From Bacillota bacterium (GTDB taxonomy: Bacteria > Bacillota > Clostridia > Peptostreptococcales > Anaerovoracaceae), in the NCBI GenBank assembly GCA_016293805.1, contig JAEDDI010000032.1:1-20366 (forward strand): a DNA stretch of 20,366 nt, read 5' to 3'. Made by a program: the position numbers and the translations under genes. Below are positions 7,229 to 14,369 of the stretch, one piece after another. A model generated the notes under the pieces. The model did not search any database and had not been told where the DNA came from. It saw only the letters and a program-made list of their open reading frames with translations. Position 1 is the stretch's first letter, and each line of letters begins with the position of its first letter.

Positions 7229-10200
7229 TTACTGTTTTTCTATTTCAATACCGGTTTTGTGTCCGTTCAGATCGTACTCATCTCCACACTCTCTTTCTTC
7301 GATTGAAAGAGCAAGAGTCTCTCTGCAGATGTAATCATTGTACTTTACGGCAGCAGTTCTGATTTCATCATCGGCAGAAATATATATTCTGATGTTGTCC
7401 ATCATCTCAAGCCCGCCTGATTTTCTGAGCTGCTGAACTTTGGATATAAGTTCTCTCGCATATCCCTCGTTTACAAGTTCCTCATTAAGGTTTGTATCAA
7501 GGATTACGAATACGTTCTTATCCATTGCAACGGCAAAACCTTCCTTTGCATCGATTCTTACATCTATAAACTCTCTTTCAGCTCTGATTTCCTCGCCGTT
7601 CAGTTCTATTGTAATTTTTCCGTTTGCCTCAAGTTCAGCTGCAACTTCAGCCGCATCAGCCTTTGCAAGATATGCTCCGAACGCCTTGATATTCTTTCCA
7701 AGAACCGGCCCTGCAACCTTGAAGTTAGGCTTAAGAGAATAGTTCATATACTTGTCCAGCTTATTCTCAAATACAACGTTCTTGACATTAAGCTCCTCCA
7801 TGATGAGCGGAACAAGATCCTCAATGAGAGATTCATACTTTCCGTCAACCAGAATTTCGCCAAGAGGCTGTCTTACCTTGATTCTTTCTTTTTCTCTTAT
7901 TCCTCTTCCGAGAGCAACCATTGTTCTGACAAGATCCATTCTTTCCTCAACCTTGTCATCTATGAGATCAGCATCCGACTTAGGGAAGAAGCTCAGGTGA
8001 ACTGATTCTCCGTTATTGAGATTAGCGTAAATCTCTTCAGAGATGAATGGTGCAAACGGAGCCATAAGCTGAGAAACTCCAACAAGAATTTCGTGAGTTG
8101 TCGCATAAACACTCTTCTTGTCCTCTGTCATTTCCTCCGCCCAGAATCTTCTTCTCGCTCTTCTGATGTACCAGTTTGAAAGATCTTCAATAACGAATTC
8201 GGAAATCTTCCTTGTCGCCTTCATGTGGTCATATCTGTTCATTTCTTCTGTAACTTCATCAATGAGTCTGTTGTACTTTGAAAGAATCCATCTGTCAAGT
8301 TCAGGCCTCTTCTTGTAGTCAACAAACGCCCTGTTTATATCTATATTGTCCTGATTTGAATACAGAACGAAGAAATTATATACATTTCGAAGTGTGCCGA
8401 AGAATTTTGACGATACTTCAACAAGTCCGTCTTCGTCAAACTTTGTAGGCGACCATGCAGGTGATGTCTGAAGAAGATACCATCTTGTGGCATCAGCACC
8501 GTATTTGTCCAGCATTTCGAACGGATTTACAGTGTTTCCAACGTGCTTGCTCATCTTCTTTCCGTCTTTGTCAAGAATGAGATCGTTGACAAGAACGTTT
8601 CTGTACGGAGCCTGACCCTTGATGAATACCGAAATTGCCATCAGAGAATAGAACCAGCCTCTAGTCTGGTCAATTCCTTCACAGATGAAATCAGCAGGGA
8701 AAAGCTTCTCGTCGAAAATATCACTGTTTTCGAACGGATAGTGCTGCTGAGCGAAAGGCATTGCTCCCGAGTCGAACCAGCAGTCCATAACTTCAGGAAT
8801 TCTTGTCATTGTCTTTCCGCACTTAGGGCATCTGATGTGAACATCGTCAACATACGGTCTGTGAAGTTCTATGCTTTCGTCTATATCTTCTATTGCTCTT
8901 TCTGCAAGTTCCTTACGGGATCCTATGCAGTCAAGTTCCCCGCATTCACATCTCCATACAGGTATAGGCGTACCCCAGTATCTGTTTCTTGAGATAGCCC
9001 AGTCCTTAACATCTGCAATCCAGTTGCCGAATCTCTTTTCGCCCACATAGTCAGGATACCAGTTAACCTTGCTGTTTGCTTCAACAAGTTCGTCCTTGAG
9101 TCTGCTCATTTCGATGTACCAGCTTGGCTTAGCGTAGTAAACAAGCGGAGTGCCGCATCTCCAGCAGTGAGGATAGTTATGCTCAAGCTTGGCTTTTGCG
9201 AATATCTTGTTTTCACTTGCAAGCCATTTAATGATATCAACATCGAGGCCCTCTTCCATTACGAATCTGCCCTTCCAAGGAGTTTCGGTGTAGCATCCCC
9301 TGTCATCAACAGGCTGCAGTACAGGAAGATTGTATTTTCTTCCGCACTGATAGTCATCTTCACCGAAAGCAGGCGCTGTATGAACAATCCCTGTACCGTC
9401 TTCAACTGTAACATAGTCCATACATGTTACGAAGAATGCCTTCTTGTCCGCCTTTACAAACGGCATCAGCTGTTCATATTCAATGTACTCAAGGTCTCTG
9501 CCCTTCATTTCATCCAGGACTTCATACTTTCCTGCACCTAAAACCTTGTCCGCCAGTACCTTGCCCACATAGAATACGTTTCCCTCTTCATCACCTTCTG
9601 TCATCCTTACCTTGATGTAATCGATGTCAGGTCCGACTGTAAGTACTGTATTTGACGCAAGGGTCCACGGAGTGGTTGTCCATGCAAGGAAATATTCATC
9701 TGCATCTTTTCTCTTGAATTTGGCTGTGATTGTATTTACCTTGACATCCTTGTATCCCTGTGCCACTTCATGGGAAGCAAGCCCTGTTCCGCAGCGTGGA
9801 CAGTAAGGAAGAATCTTGTGTCCTTCATATATCATGCCTGCCTTGAAGAATTCTTTGATAATCCACCATCCGGTTTCGATATAGTTGTTGTCGAGAGTGA
9901 TGTACGGATTATCCATATCGCACATATATGCCATGCGGTCGCTCATATTCTCCCACATATCAAGATATGTGAATACAGATTCTCTGCACTTTTCATTGAA
10001 TTCTCTGATTCCGTACTTTTCAATGTTTTCCTTGCCTTCAAAGCCAAGCTGTTTTTCAACTTCAATCTCAACAGGAAGCCCGTGTGTATCCCATCCTGCT
10101 TTTCTGTGAACCTGGAATCCCTGCATTGTCTTGTAACGGTTGACTGAATCCTTCAGTGTTCTTGCCATTACATGATGTATTCCCGGTTTTCCGTTTGCTG

Positions 10201-10342
10201 TCGGAGGTCCTTCATAGAAGTTAAATGCAGGCATTCCCTCTCTTGTGGAAACGCACTTGCCCAGAAGATCCTCTTCCTTCCATCTCTTAACCTGTTCCAG
10301 CTGAACTTCTGCTATAGGTTTTTCTGATAAATTCTTAAACAT
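7229..10342 (-). CDS. ileS: Isoleucyl-tRNA synthetase, type 2 with GIHH signature
   Basis: 1037 residues from the ATG at 10342, preceded by AGGAAAGGG; the longer frame to 10393 reads through the T-box terminator and is not translated. The enzyme charges tRNA-Ile and proofreads valine. The class I signature HIGH is replaced by GIHH at residues 54-57, inside PPTANGKPGIHHVMART. The second signature is KMSKH, near residue 597. The CP1 editing domain shows WTTTPWTLASNT and GTGIVHTAPAFGEDD. Several Cys pairs are present (CPRCG, CWRCG, CECGELDC, CPKCG), as expected for zinc sites. The sequence is of the long eukaryote-like IleRS2 class common in Clostridia, which is naturally tolerant to mupirocin. 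The C-terminal anticodon-binding region is complete. Expression is controlled by the Ile T-box leader upstream. Confidence 0.96.
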   Translation of the reverse strand: MFKNLSEKPIAEVQLEQVKRWKEEDLLGKCVSTREGMPAFNFYEGPPTANGKPGIHHVMARTLKDSVNRYKTMQGFQVHRKAGWDTHGLPVEIEVEKQLGFEGKENIEKYGIREFNEKCRESVFTYLDMWENMSDRMAYMCDMDNPYITLDNNYIETGWWIIKEFFKAGMIYEGHKILPYCPRCGTGLASHEVAQGYKDVKVNTITAKFKRKDADEYFLAWTTTPWTLASNTVLTVGPDIDYIKVRMTEGDEEGNVFYVGKVLADKVLGAGKYEVLDEMKGRDLEYIEYEQLMPFVKADKKAFFVTCMDYVTVEDGTGIVHTAPAFGEDDYQCGRKYNLPVLQPVDDRGCYTETPWKGRFVMEEGLDVDIIKWLASENKIFAKAKLEHNYPHCWRCGTPLVYYAKPSWYIEMSRLKDELVEANSKVNWYPDYVGEKRFGNWIADVKDWAISRNRYWGTPIPVWRCECGELDCIGSRKELAERAIEDIDESIELHRPYVDDVHIRCPKCGKTMTRIPEVMDCWFDSGAMPFAQQHYPFENSDIFDEKLFPADFICEGIDQTRGWFYSLMAISVFIKGQAPYRNVLVNDLILDKDGKKMSKHVGNTVNPFEMLDKYGADATRWYLLQTSPAWSPTKFDEDGLVEVSSKFFGTLRNVYNFFVLYSNQDNIDINRAFVDYKKRPELDRWILSKYNRLIDEVTEEMNRYDHMKATRKISEFVIEDLSNWYIRRARRRFWAEEMTEDKKSVYATTHEILVGVSQLMAPFAPFISEEIYANLNNGESVHLSFFPKSDADLIDDKVEERMDLVRTMVALGRGIREKERIKVRQPLGEILVDGKYESLIEDLVPLIMEELNVKNVVFENKLDKYMNYSLKPNFKVAGPVLGKNIKAFGAYLAKADAAEVAAELEANGKITIELNGEEIRAEREFIDVRIDAKEGFAVAMDKNVFVILDTNLNEELVNEGYARELISKVQQLRKSGGLEMMDNIRIYISADDEIRTAAVKYNDYICRETLALSIEERECGDEYDLNGHKTGIEIEKQ

Positions 10343-10380
10343 GTTTAACCCTTTCCTCTTATTACCTGTATTGGGGCATG

Positions 10381-10596
10381 TAAAAAGCCCCAATCCACAA
10401 CATGTGAATTAGGGACGATTAATAACCGCGGTACCACCCTAGTTACACCTGCGGATGCAGATGTCTCTCTTTAAGTGTATATGGCTCGGGAGTGATCTTC
10501 AGCAGCCTTTTTGCCTCGCGGTTCTCAGCAAATACCGCGTTCTCTGTAAGGTTCCGAAGGAGCCTACTGGTTCCGTCACAGCCAATCTGAAATTAC
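10381..10596 (-). promoter_or_regulatory. T-box riboswitch, isoleucine specific (ileS leader)
   Basis: Read on the minus strand, the leader carries the invariant T-box AGGGTGGTACCGCG (10427-10440), which pairs with the acceptor end of uncharged tRNA. Stem I elements are visible: AGTAGG (10563-10568), AGAGAA...GCTGAGAACCGCG, and a closing helix TGGCT/AGCCA. The specifier loop GAAGATCACT holds the codon ATC at 10494-10496 followed by the conserved A, so the sensed tRNA is tRNA-Ile. The terminator has arms CCCTAATTCACA and TGTGGATTGGGG (10403-10414 and 10388-10399; two G-U pairs) with loop TGT and then CTTTTT. Shortage of charged tRNA-Ile should favour the antiterminator and switch ileS on. A further hairpin just downstream is described among the findings. 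Confidence 0.95.
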
Positions 10597-10601
10597 AGCC
10601 T

Positions 10602-10631
10602 ATTTTACTAAAAAAACCTGCTTTCTGTCAA
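10602..10631 (-). promoter_or_regulatory. Promoter of the ileS T-box transcript
   Basis: Minus strand: perfect TTGACA (10631-10626), 18-base spacer with a T7 tract, then TAAAAT (10607-10602). Transcription would begin near 10595. The -35 hexamer contains the TGA stop codon of the upstream DMT gene. Confidence 0.8.
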
Positions 10632-11551
10632 GTACTAAGCTGTCTTTTACCGTTCACTGTAAATATCCCTGCAACAACGAGTGCCAGCGCCGCCATGCAG
10701 CTTGCATCTATATCGGCATCCGGAAGAAATACAGCCGAAAGAATCACACCCATGACAGGAATTATGAACTTGAACACAGCTATTTTCGATATGTCATTGT
10801 ACTTGAGAAGAACGCTCCATATAGTATATGCAGCAGATGATATAAACGCCATATACAGAAGAAGGATAATCCCTTTTGGTCCTGCACTATCAAGCCTTCC
10901 TCCAAGACATACGCCTGTGAGTACAAGGACAAGGCCGCCTGCCGCAAACTGATATCCCGAAAGCATGACCGGGTTTTCACCCTTTGCATATATCTTCATC
11001 ATAAGCGATGAAAAAGCTGACGATACCGAAGACAGTATCAGCAGCCCGTCTCCGGCGGGATTGACTTCCAGAGTAAAGTCAGGCGTAATATTCATTATAA
11101 GGATTCCACCAAAACCAAGTATGCATCCTAATGTCTTTCGCAGTGTCATTCTGTCGGATGACATAAACAAAGCTCCTACTATCATGGTAAAAAAGCCTCC
11201 GCTTCCGGAAATTATCGATCCGTTTACAGCGCCTGTGTTTGCAAGCCCTGTATAGAAGAGGGCATACTGAAGTGATGTCTGAAGAAACGAGAGAACAATC
11301 ACCTTCTTCCAGGCAGGTCCTGAAGGAAAGATTATTTTTCTTTCAAAAACAGATGCATATGCAATGACCATCAGGCCTGCTGCAAAAAACCTTATTCCCG
11401 CAAACAGTATCTGTGATGCAAAATCATCCGGCCCTATATCAAACATCCTGTATCCTGTTTTTATGCATGGAAATGCGCTTCCCCACAATGTGCATGCCGC
11501 AAAGCATGCCAGAATCACAAACCATGTTCTGCTGAATGTCTCTTTTCTCAA
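10628..11551 (-). CDS. EamA/DMT-superfamily transporter
   Basis: 307 residues. The start is a TTG at 11551, supported by GAGGAG six bases upstream; the next in-frame Met is residue 36, which would remove the first membrane helix. The protein has about ten hydrophobic segments arranged as two EamA repeats. The first opens with WFVILACFAACTLWGSAFP and includes the small-residue helix NTGAVNGSIISGSGGFF. The second begins near DGLLILSSVSSAFSSLMMKI. Members export metabolites such as amino acids, nucleotide sugars or drugs; the substrate here cannot be named. The gene follows a small transcript ending in a terminator and may be expressed by read-through of it. It ends inside the promoter of the ileS leader. 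Confidence 0.9.
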   Translation of the reverse strand: MRKETFSRTWFVILACFAACTLWGSAFPCIKTGYRMFDIGPDDFASQILFAGIRFFAAGLMVIAYASVFERKIIFPSGPAWKKVIVLSFLQTSLQYALFYTGLANTGAVNGSIISGSGGFFTMIVGALFMSSDRMTLRKTLGCILGFGGILIMNITPDFTLEVNPAGDGLLILSSVSSAFSSLMMKIYAKGENPVMLSGYQFAAGGLVLVLTGVCLGGRLDSAGPKGIILLLYMAFISSAAYTIWSVLLKYNDISKIAVFKFIIPVMGVILSAVFLPDADIDASCMAALALVVAGIFTVNGKRQLST

Positions 11552-11566
11552 TTGATTCTCCTCAAA

Positions 11567-11590
11567 GAAAAAACCTGCAAAAATGCAGGT
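11567..11590 (-). terminator. Terminator upstream of the DMT gene (possible attenuator)
   Basis: On the minus strand ACCTGCA, loop TTTT, TGCAGGT, then TTTTTTC: a compact seven-base stem with a good T run. It lies 15 bases before the DMT start and 54 bases after the stop of a 27-codon ORF, so it either ends that small transcript or attenuates the transporter gene. Confidence 0.78.
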
Positions 11591-11643
11591 ATGTGTACTA
11601 GTCGTTTTAATGCTGCTTATTTATCTCTTAAAAGAGGTTATCT

Positions 11644-11727
11644 TTATCTGAACAGTCTCTTCAGAAAATTTCTTTCCTGTGATCTGGTCTCACTGATAAT
11701 ATCATAGAAATATTCAAAAGTGTTCAT
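11644..11727 (-). CDS. Small ORF of 27 codons, possible leader peptide or small protein
   Basis: ATG at 11727, stop TAA at 11644-11646. A weak site (CGGTGAT) precedes the start. The peptide begins MNTFEYFYDII and ends NFLKRLFR. It holds six aromatic residues, four of them in FEYFY near the start, and a basic C-terminus. It has no signal peptide or membrane helix. It sits in a self-contained unit: a promoter with a perfect TATAAT (11794-11799) about 67 bases upstream and a terminator (11567-11590) downstream, directly before the DMT transporter. That layout fits a leader peptide in an attenuator, or a free small protein or sRNA. I do not recognise the peptide. Coding status is uncertain because the ORF is short. 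Confidence 0.5.
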   Translation of the reverse strand: MNTFEYFYDIISETRSQERNFLKRLFR

Positions 11728-11735
11728 ATATATCA

Positions 11736-11775
11736 CCGTTCTTTCTGTTTCCGTTTCTTGTATATTTCCGTTTCT
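11736..11775 (-). repeat. Three spaced CCGTT elements in the small-ORF leader
   Basis: On the plus strand TTTCCGTTTCT occurs exactly twice, at 11748-11758 and 11765-11775, 17 bases apart. A third related copy, ACCGTTCTTTC, begins at 11735 and overlaps the presumed ribosome site. In the transcript these read as AGAAACGGAAA, twice, and AGAACGGT. They lie between promoter and ORF, where a protein or RNA factor could bind. Confidence 0.6.
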
Positions 11776-11793
11776 GTGTCCTAGTACATTATT

Positions 11794-11822
11794 ATTATAT
11801 CCACTCCTGATAAAACCGTCTA
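11794..11822 (-). promoter_or_regulatory. Sigma-A type promoter of the small-ORF transcript
   Basis: Minus strand: TAGACG (11822-11817), exact 17-base spacer, perfect TATAAT (11799-11794). The start should be near 11787. This is one of the best -10 elements in the window. Confidence 0.7.
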
Positions 11823-11998
11823 CTGTTCAGACGAAGAAAACGCATATTTTGACAAAAAAATCACAATATTAACATATTCTTCACGTTATCCCGTTTTTCA
11901 GTAACAGGTATATAGCAAAATAGTACAAAAAATACAGCTCTATCACTGAGTTTTCTGAATATTCCTTACAAGTTTGTTCTGATAAATTATTAACAATA
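11823..11998. other. AT-rich intergenic stretch without recognised feature
   Basis: The stretch between the small-ORF promoter and the chromate transporter stop is AT-rich and holds no credible ORF. A TTGACA occurs on the plus strand near 11849 but lacks a -10 at a suitable distance and leads to no plus-strand gene. Confidence 0.5.
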
Positions 11999-12018
11999 TT
12001 TTCGCAATTCTGCGAAAA
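11999..12018 (-). terminator. Weak terminator after the chromate transporter genes
   Basis: TTTTCGCA and TGCGAAAA form an eight-base perfect stem with loop ATTC, five bases after the stop at 12023. On the minus strand it is followed by TATTGTTAAT rather than a pure T run, so strength is uncertain. Confidence 0.5.
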
Positions 12019-12022
12019 AACG

Positions 12023-12574
12023 TCACAGTTGCAGCAGTACTCCTGCAATTCCCGCCGCTATTATATATATAATCGGATGCTTTTTTGTCAGCTTCATCGC
12101 AATGAAAAGCACCGCTGCCAAAGCTGCTGCAATCCAGTTTATCATTGAAACGCAAACAGCAGTCTCTTCAAGAATAAATGCCGTCTTCGCAACCGAAATC
12201 CCGGCACTGAATATCAGAGCAGCAGAAGCAGCCTTGAGTCCATACATGGCCCACTCAACGTATCTGCTGTCTTTAAACCTTTCCAGTATGCGATAGACGA
12301 TAATGATTGTAATCACTGAAGGCGTCACAAGGCCCGCAACGGCAACAAAGCATCCGGGAACTCCTCCCGTTACAAATCCGGTATATGTTGCCATATTGAC
12401 ACCCATAGGTCCGGGAGTCGATTCCGAAACAGCTATAAGATGCGACAGATCCTCTACAGTAAACCATCCTGTTTTCTCCTGCATTTCATAAAGAAACGGC
12501 AGCGTAGCAAGACCGCCCCCTACGGAAAACAGCCCTGTCTTGAAAAACTCAAGAAAAAGTCTCAGATACAGCAT
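12023..12574 (-). CDS. Chromate transporter, half-size subunit (second of pair)
   Basis: 183 residues from the ATG at 12574; a GTG directly before it is possible, but the spacing from GGGAG favours the ATG. One CHR domain is present, with the motifs FSVGGGLATLP near the start and SESTPGPMGVNMATYTGF around residues 50-67, followed by about four hydrophobic segments. Short-chain CHR proteins of this size occur as tandem pairs that together replace one long ChrA. The family is named for chromate export, but in anaerobes its natural ion is often unclear. Start and stop of the pair overlap as TGATG, which implies coupled translation and a two-subunit transporter. Confidence 0.9.
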   Translation of the reverse strand: MLYLRLFLEFFKTGLFSVGGGLATLPFLYEMQEKTGWFTVEDLSHLIAVSESTPGPMGVNMATYTGFVTGGVPGCFVAVAGLVTPSVITIIIVYRILERFKDSRYVEWAMYGLKAASAALIFSAGISVAKTAFILEETAVCVSMINWIAAALAAVLFIAMKLTKKHPIIYIIAAGIAGVLLQL

Positions 12575-13125
12575 CACTTGTCTCCCTTCCTGAGTGCGGC
12601 AGCTTTCTTAACAGCAATGCCTGCTATACCGGCAGAAACCACAAGAAGCGCTGCCGGGACATTAGTGATAAGCGCTGCCAGAAAAACAGCCAGTGCAAGC
12701 ATCCATGCCCATATATCTTTCAGTGACTTCTTTGCCAGCTTTATGACCGTATCGAGCACCAGAACACATACACATACAGTTATCCCCGCAAGCGCATGCT
12801 GTACCCATTCGATATCCGAAAAATTCTTAATTGCGGCTGCTATAACCATGATAATAAGTATGGATGGCATGACCATTCCAAAAGTTGCGACTACAGCTCC
12901 TGCAATTCCTTTTTTTCTGTATCCGATAAAGGTTGCAACATTTACAGCAATTATTCCAGGCGTACACTGTCCGATTGCATAATAGTCCATCAGTTCCTCT
13001 TCAGTCGCCCATTTTTTCTTTTCCACAACATCCCTTTGCAGTATCGGCAGCATCGCATATCCTCCCCCGAAGGTGAATCCTCCTATTCTGGCAAAGGTAA
13101 GAAACAAGTCAAGAAACTCTTTCAT
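12574..13125 (-). CDS. Chromate transporter, half-size subunit (first of pair)
   Basis: 183 residues from the ATG at 13125, with TTTGGAG upstream. The CHR-domain motifs are FTFGGGYAMLPILQRDVV (residues about 17-34) and IGQCTPGIIAVNVATFIGY (about 51-69). Membrane segments follow near 75-98, 107-123 and 136-175. It is clearly homologous to the next gene, from which it differs as N- and C-type halves of ChrA do. The GTP-like CTPG here corresponds to STPG in the partner. It lies 41 bases after ddl with only a weak hairpin between, so it may be co-transcribed with ddl or have a promoter within ddl. The ion moved is not certain. Confidence 0.9.
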   Translation of the reverse strand: MKEFLDLFLTFARIGGFTFGGGYAMLPILQRDVVEKKKWATEEELMDYYAIGQCTPGIIAVNVATFIGYRKKGIAGAVVATFGMVMPSILIIMVIAAAIKNFSDIEWVQHALAGITVCVCVLVLDTVIKLAKKSLKDIWAWMLALAVFLAALITNVPAALLVVSAGIAGIAVKKAAALRKGDK

Positions 13126-13144
13126 GTTTTACTCCAAACATTTA

Positions 13145-13161
13145 CGCAGCCTGAGGCTGCG
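13145..13161 (-). terminator. Hairpin after ddl (weak terminator)
   Basis: CGCAGCC and GGCTGCG form a perfect seven-base GC-rich stem with loop TGA. On the minus strand it is followed by TAAATGTTT, with no true T run, so read-through into the chromate transporter genes is likely. Confidence 0.5.
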
Positions 13162-13166
13162 CAAAA

Positions 13167-14222
13167 CTATTTTTCCATTGCAAGTTCAATTATTCTGTCC
13201 AGCAGGTCAGAATAAGGAAGTCCGGATGCCTGCCACATTGCAGGATACATCGAAATCGATGTGAATCCCGGAAGAGTGTTCAGCTCATTCAGGATTACCC
13301 TGCCGTCTTCAGTGAGGAAAAAATCAATTCTTGAATATCCTCTGCAGCCCATAGCGCGAAATACTGCCTTTGCAGTCTCCCTGATTTTATCTTCAAGCTC
13401 GGAAGAAATATCATCAACCATCACCGTCTCAGACCCTATATCCGCATATTTGGCCTCATAGTCATAAAACTCGTTGGCCGCAAGCACCTCTCCTATTTTT
13501 GCAACCTCAAGATTATCATTTCCAAGCACAGCTGTCTCTATTTCTCTTCCTTTAATCGTCTCTTCAACGAGAATCCTGCTGTCATATACTGCAGCGGACC
13601 TTAGACCCCGTGCCAGTTCCTCTCTGTCATGGGCCTTGGAGATTCCAACCGAAGAACCCTCGTTGGCCGGTTTAATGAAGAAAGGATATTTTCCGCCGAA
13701 GTGCGTTTCAACCCTGTCACACGCATCATCTATGTTTTCCTCAACTTCTCTTCTCGTTACGAGTTCAAAATCAGCCTGATCGATTCCCGCCTTCGCCGCT
13801 ATAAGCTTTGTTACTGACTTGTCCATACTGCATGCGGATGAAGTAACCCCCGGACCTGTATACGGAATTCCCGAAAGCTCAAGAAGTCCCTGAAGCACTC
13901 CGTCTTCACAGTTCCTGCCATGAACTCCGAGAAATACACAGTCAATCGGAATTACACCGTCCTTTGTAACAAGCCCTCTGCTGTTCCTGTCAGGTGAAAT
14001 AAAAGCCGGAATGTTACTTTCTTTTGTTTCCCAGCTTCCGTCCTTCATCTCTTCAGGAGATGCTTCTGTCAGGAACCACCTTCCGTCCTTTGTCATTCCC
14101 ACCTTGTATATCTCATATTTTTCTTTGTTCAGATTCTCATATATTGCAGCGGATGAAACTCTTGAAACCTCATGCTCAGATGACATTCCGCCAAAAAGCA
14201 ATGCTATATTAAGTTTAGACAT
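13167..14222 (-). CDS. ddl: D-alanine--D-alanine ligase
   Basis: 351 residues from the ATG at 14222, with GAGGTGG upstream; the frame extends 40 codons further but through the promoter. The enzyme joins two D-alanines with ATP for the peptidoglycan stem peptide in the cytoplasm. The ATP-grasp layout is complete: N-terminal LLFGGMSSEHEVS, the glycine loop NEGSSVGISK, metal-binding NELNTLPGFTSISMYP, and the omega loop FYDYEAKY. That Lys-Tyr ending is typical of true D-Ala-D-Ala ligases. VanA/VanB-type D-lactate ligases carry a histidine-bearing loop instead, so vancomycin resistance is not indicated. It belongs to the DdlA-like subgroup with the 'KEKYEIYKVGMTKDGRW' opening. The gene has its own promoter. 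Confidence 0.95.
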   Translation of the reverse strand: MSKLNIALLFGGMSSEHEVSRVSSAAIYENLNKEKYEIYKVGMTKDGRWFLTEASPEEMKDGSWETKESNIPAFISPDRNSRGLVTKDGVIPIDCVFLGVHGRNCEDGVLQGLLELSGIPYTGPGVTSSACSMDKSVTKLIAAKAGIDQADFELVTRREVEENIDDACDRVETHFGGKYPFFIKPANEGSSVGISKAHDREELARGLRSAAVYDSRILVEETIKGREIETAVLGNDNLEVAKIGEVLAANEFYDYEAKYADIGSETVMVDDISSELEDKIRETAKAVFRAMGCRGYSRIDFFLTEDGRVILNELNTLPGFTSISMYPAMWQASGLPYSDLLDRIIELAMEK

Positions 14223-14252
14223 ATTAACCACCTCACAAAATATTACGATACA

Positions 14253-14281
14253 ATCATACCACAAAACCGGTTCAGTGAAAA
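14253..14281 (-). promoter_or_regulatory. Probable ddl promoter
   Basis: Minus strand: TTTTCA (14281-14276), 17-base spacer, TATGAT (14258-14253), about 30 bases before the ddl start. Confidence 0.55.
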
Positions 14282-14319
14282 CTGTCATATACTCCCGGAC
14301 ATATCTCCGGACATAAAAT

Positions 14320-14350
14320 ACAGGTACATGACCATCTGTCATATACCTGT
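14320..14350 (-). terminator. Terminator after the antiporter gene
   Basis: On the minus strand ACAGGTATATGAC and GTCATGTACCTGT pair over 13 bases with one G-U, loop AGATG, followed by ATTTTATG. It lies 19 bases after the stop at 14370. Confidence 0.7.
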
Positions 14351-14369
14351 ACGAACAGCTTTTTCTGTA

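Noticed and set aside
10343..10393. N-terminal extension of IleRS (17 codons)
   Set aside because: It would begin inside the T-box terminator and has no ribosome site, whereas the ATG at 10342 does.
11593..11601. GTGTACTAG, similar to one arm of the GntR operator
   Set aside because: Only a half-site with no symmetrical partner at the right distance; such a match can occur by chance.
11849..11880. TTGACA on the plus strand in the AT-rich intergenic region
   Set aside because: No acceptable -10 at 16-18 bases and no plus-strand gene or terminator downstream.
14295..14316. Short tandem CCGGACATA repeat before the antiporter terminator
   Set aside because: Two copies only, with no neighbouring structure or gene to explain; too short to interpret.
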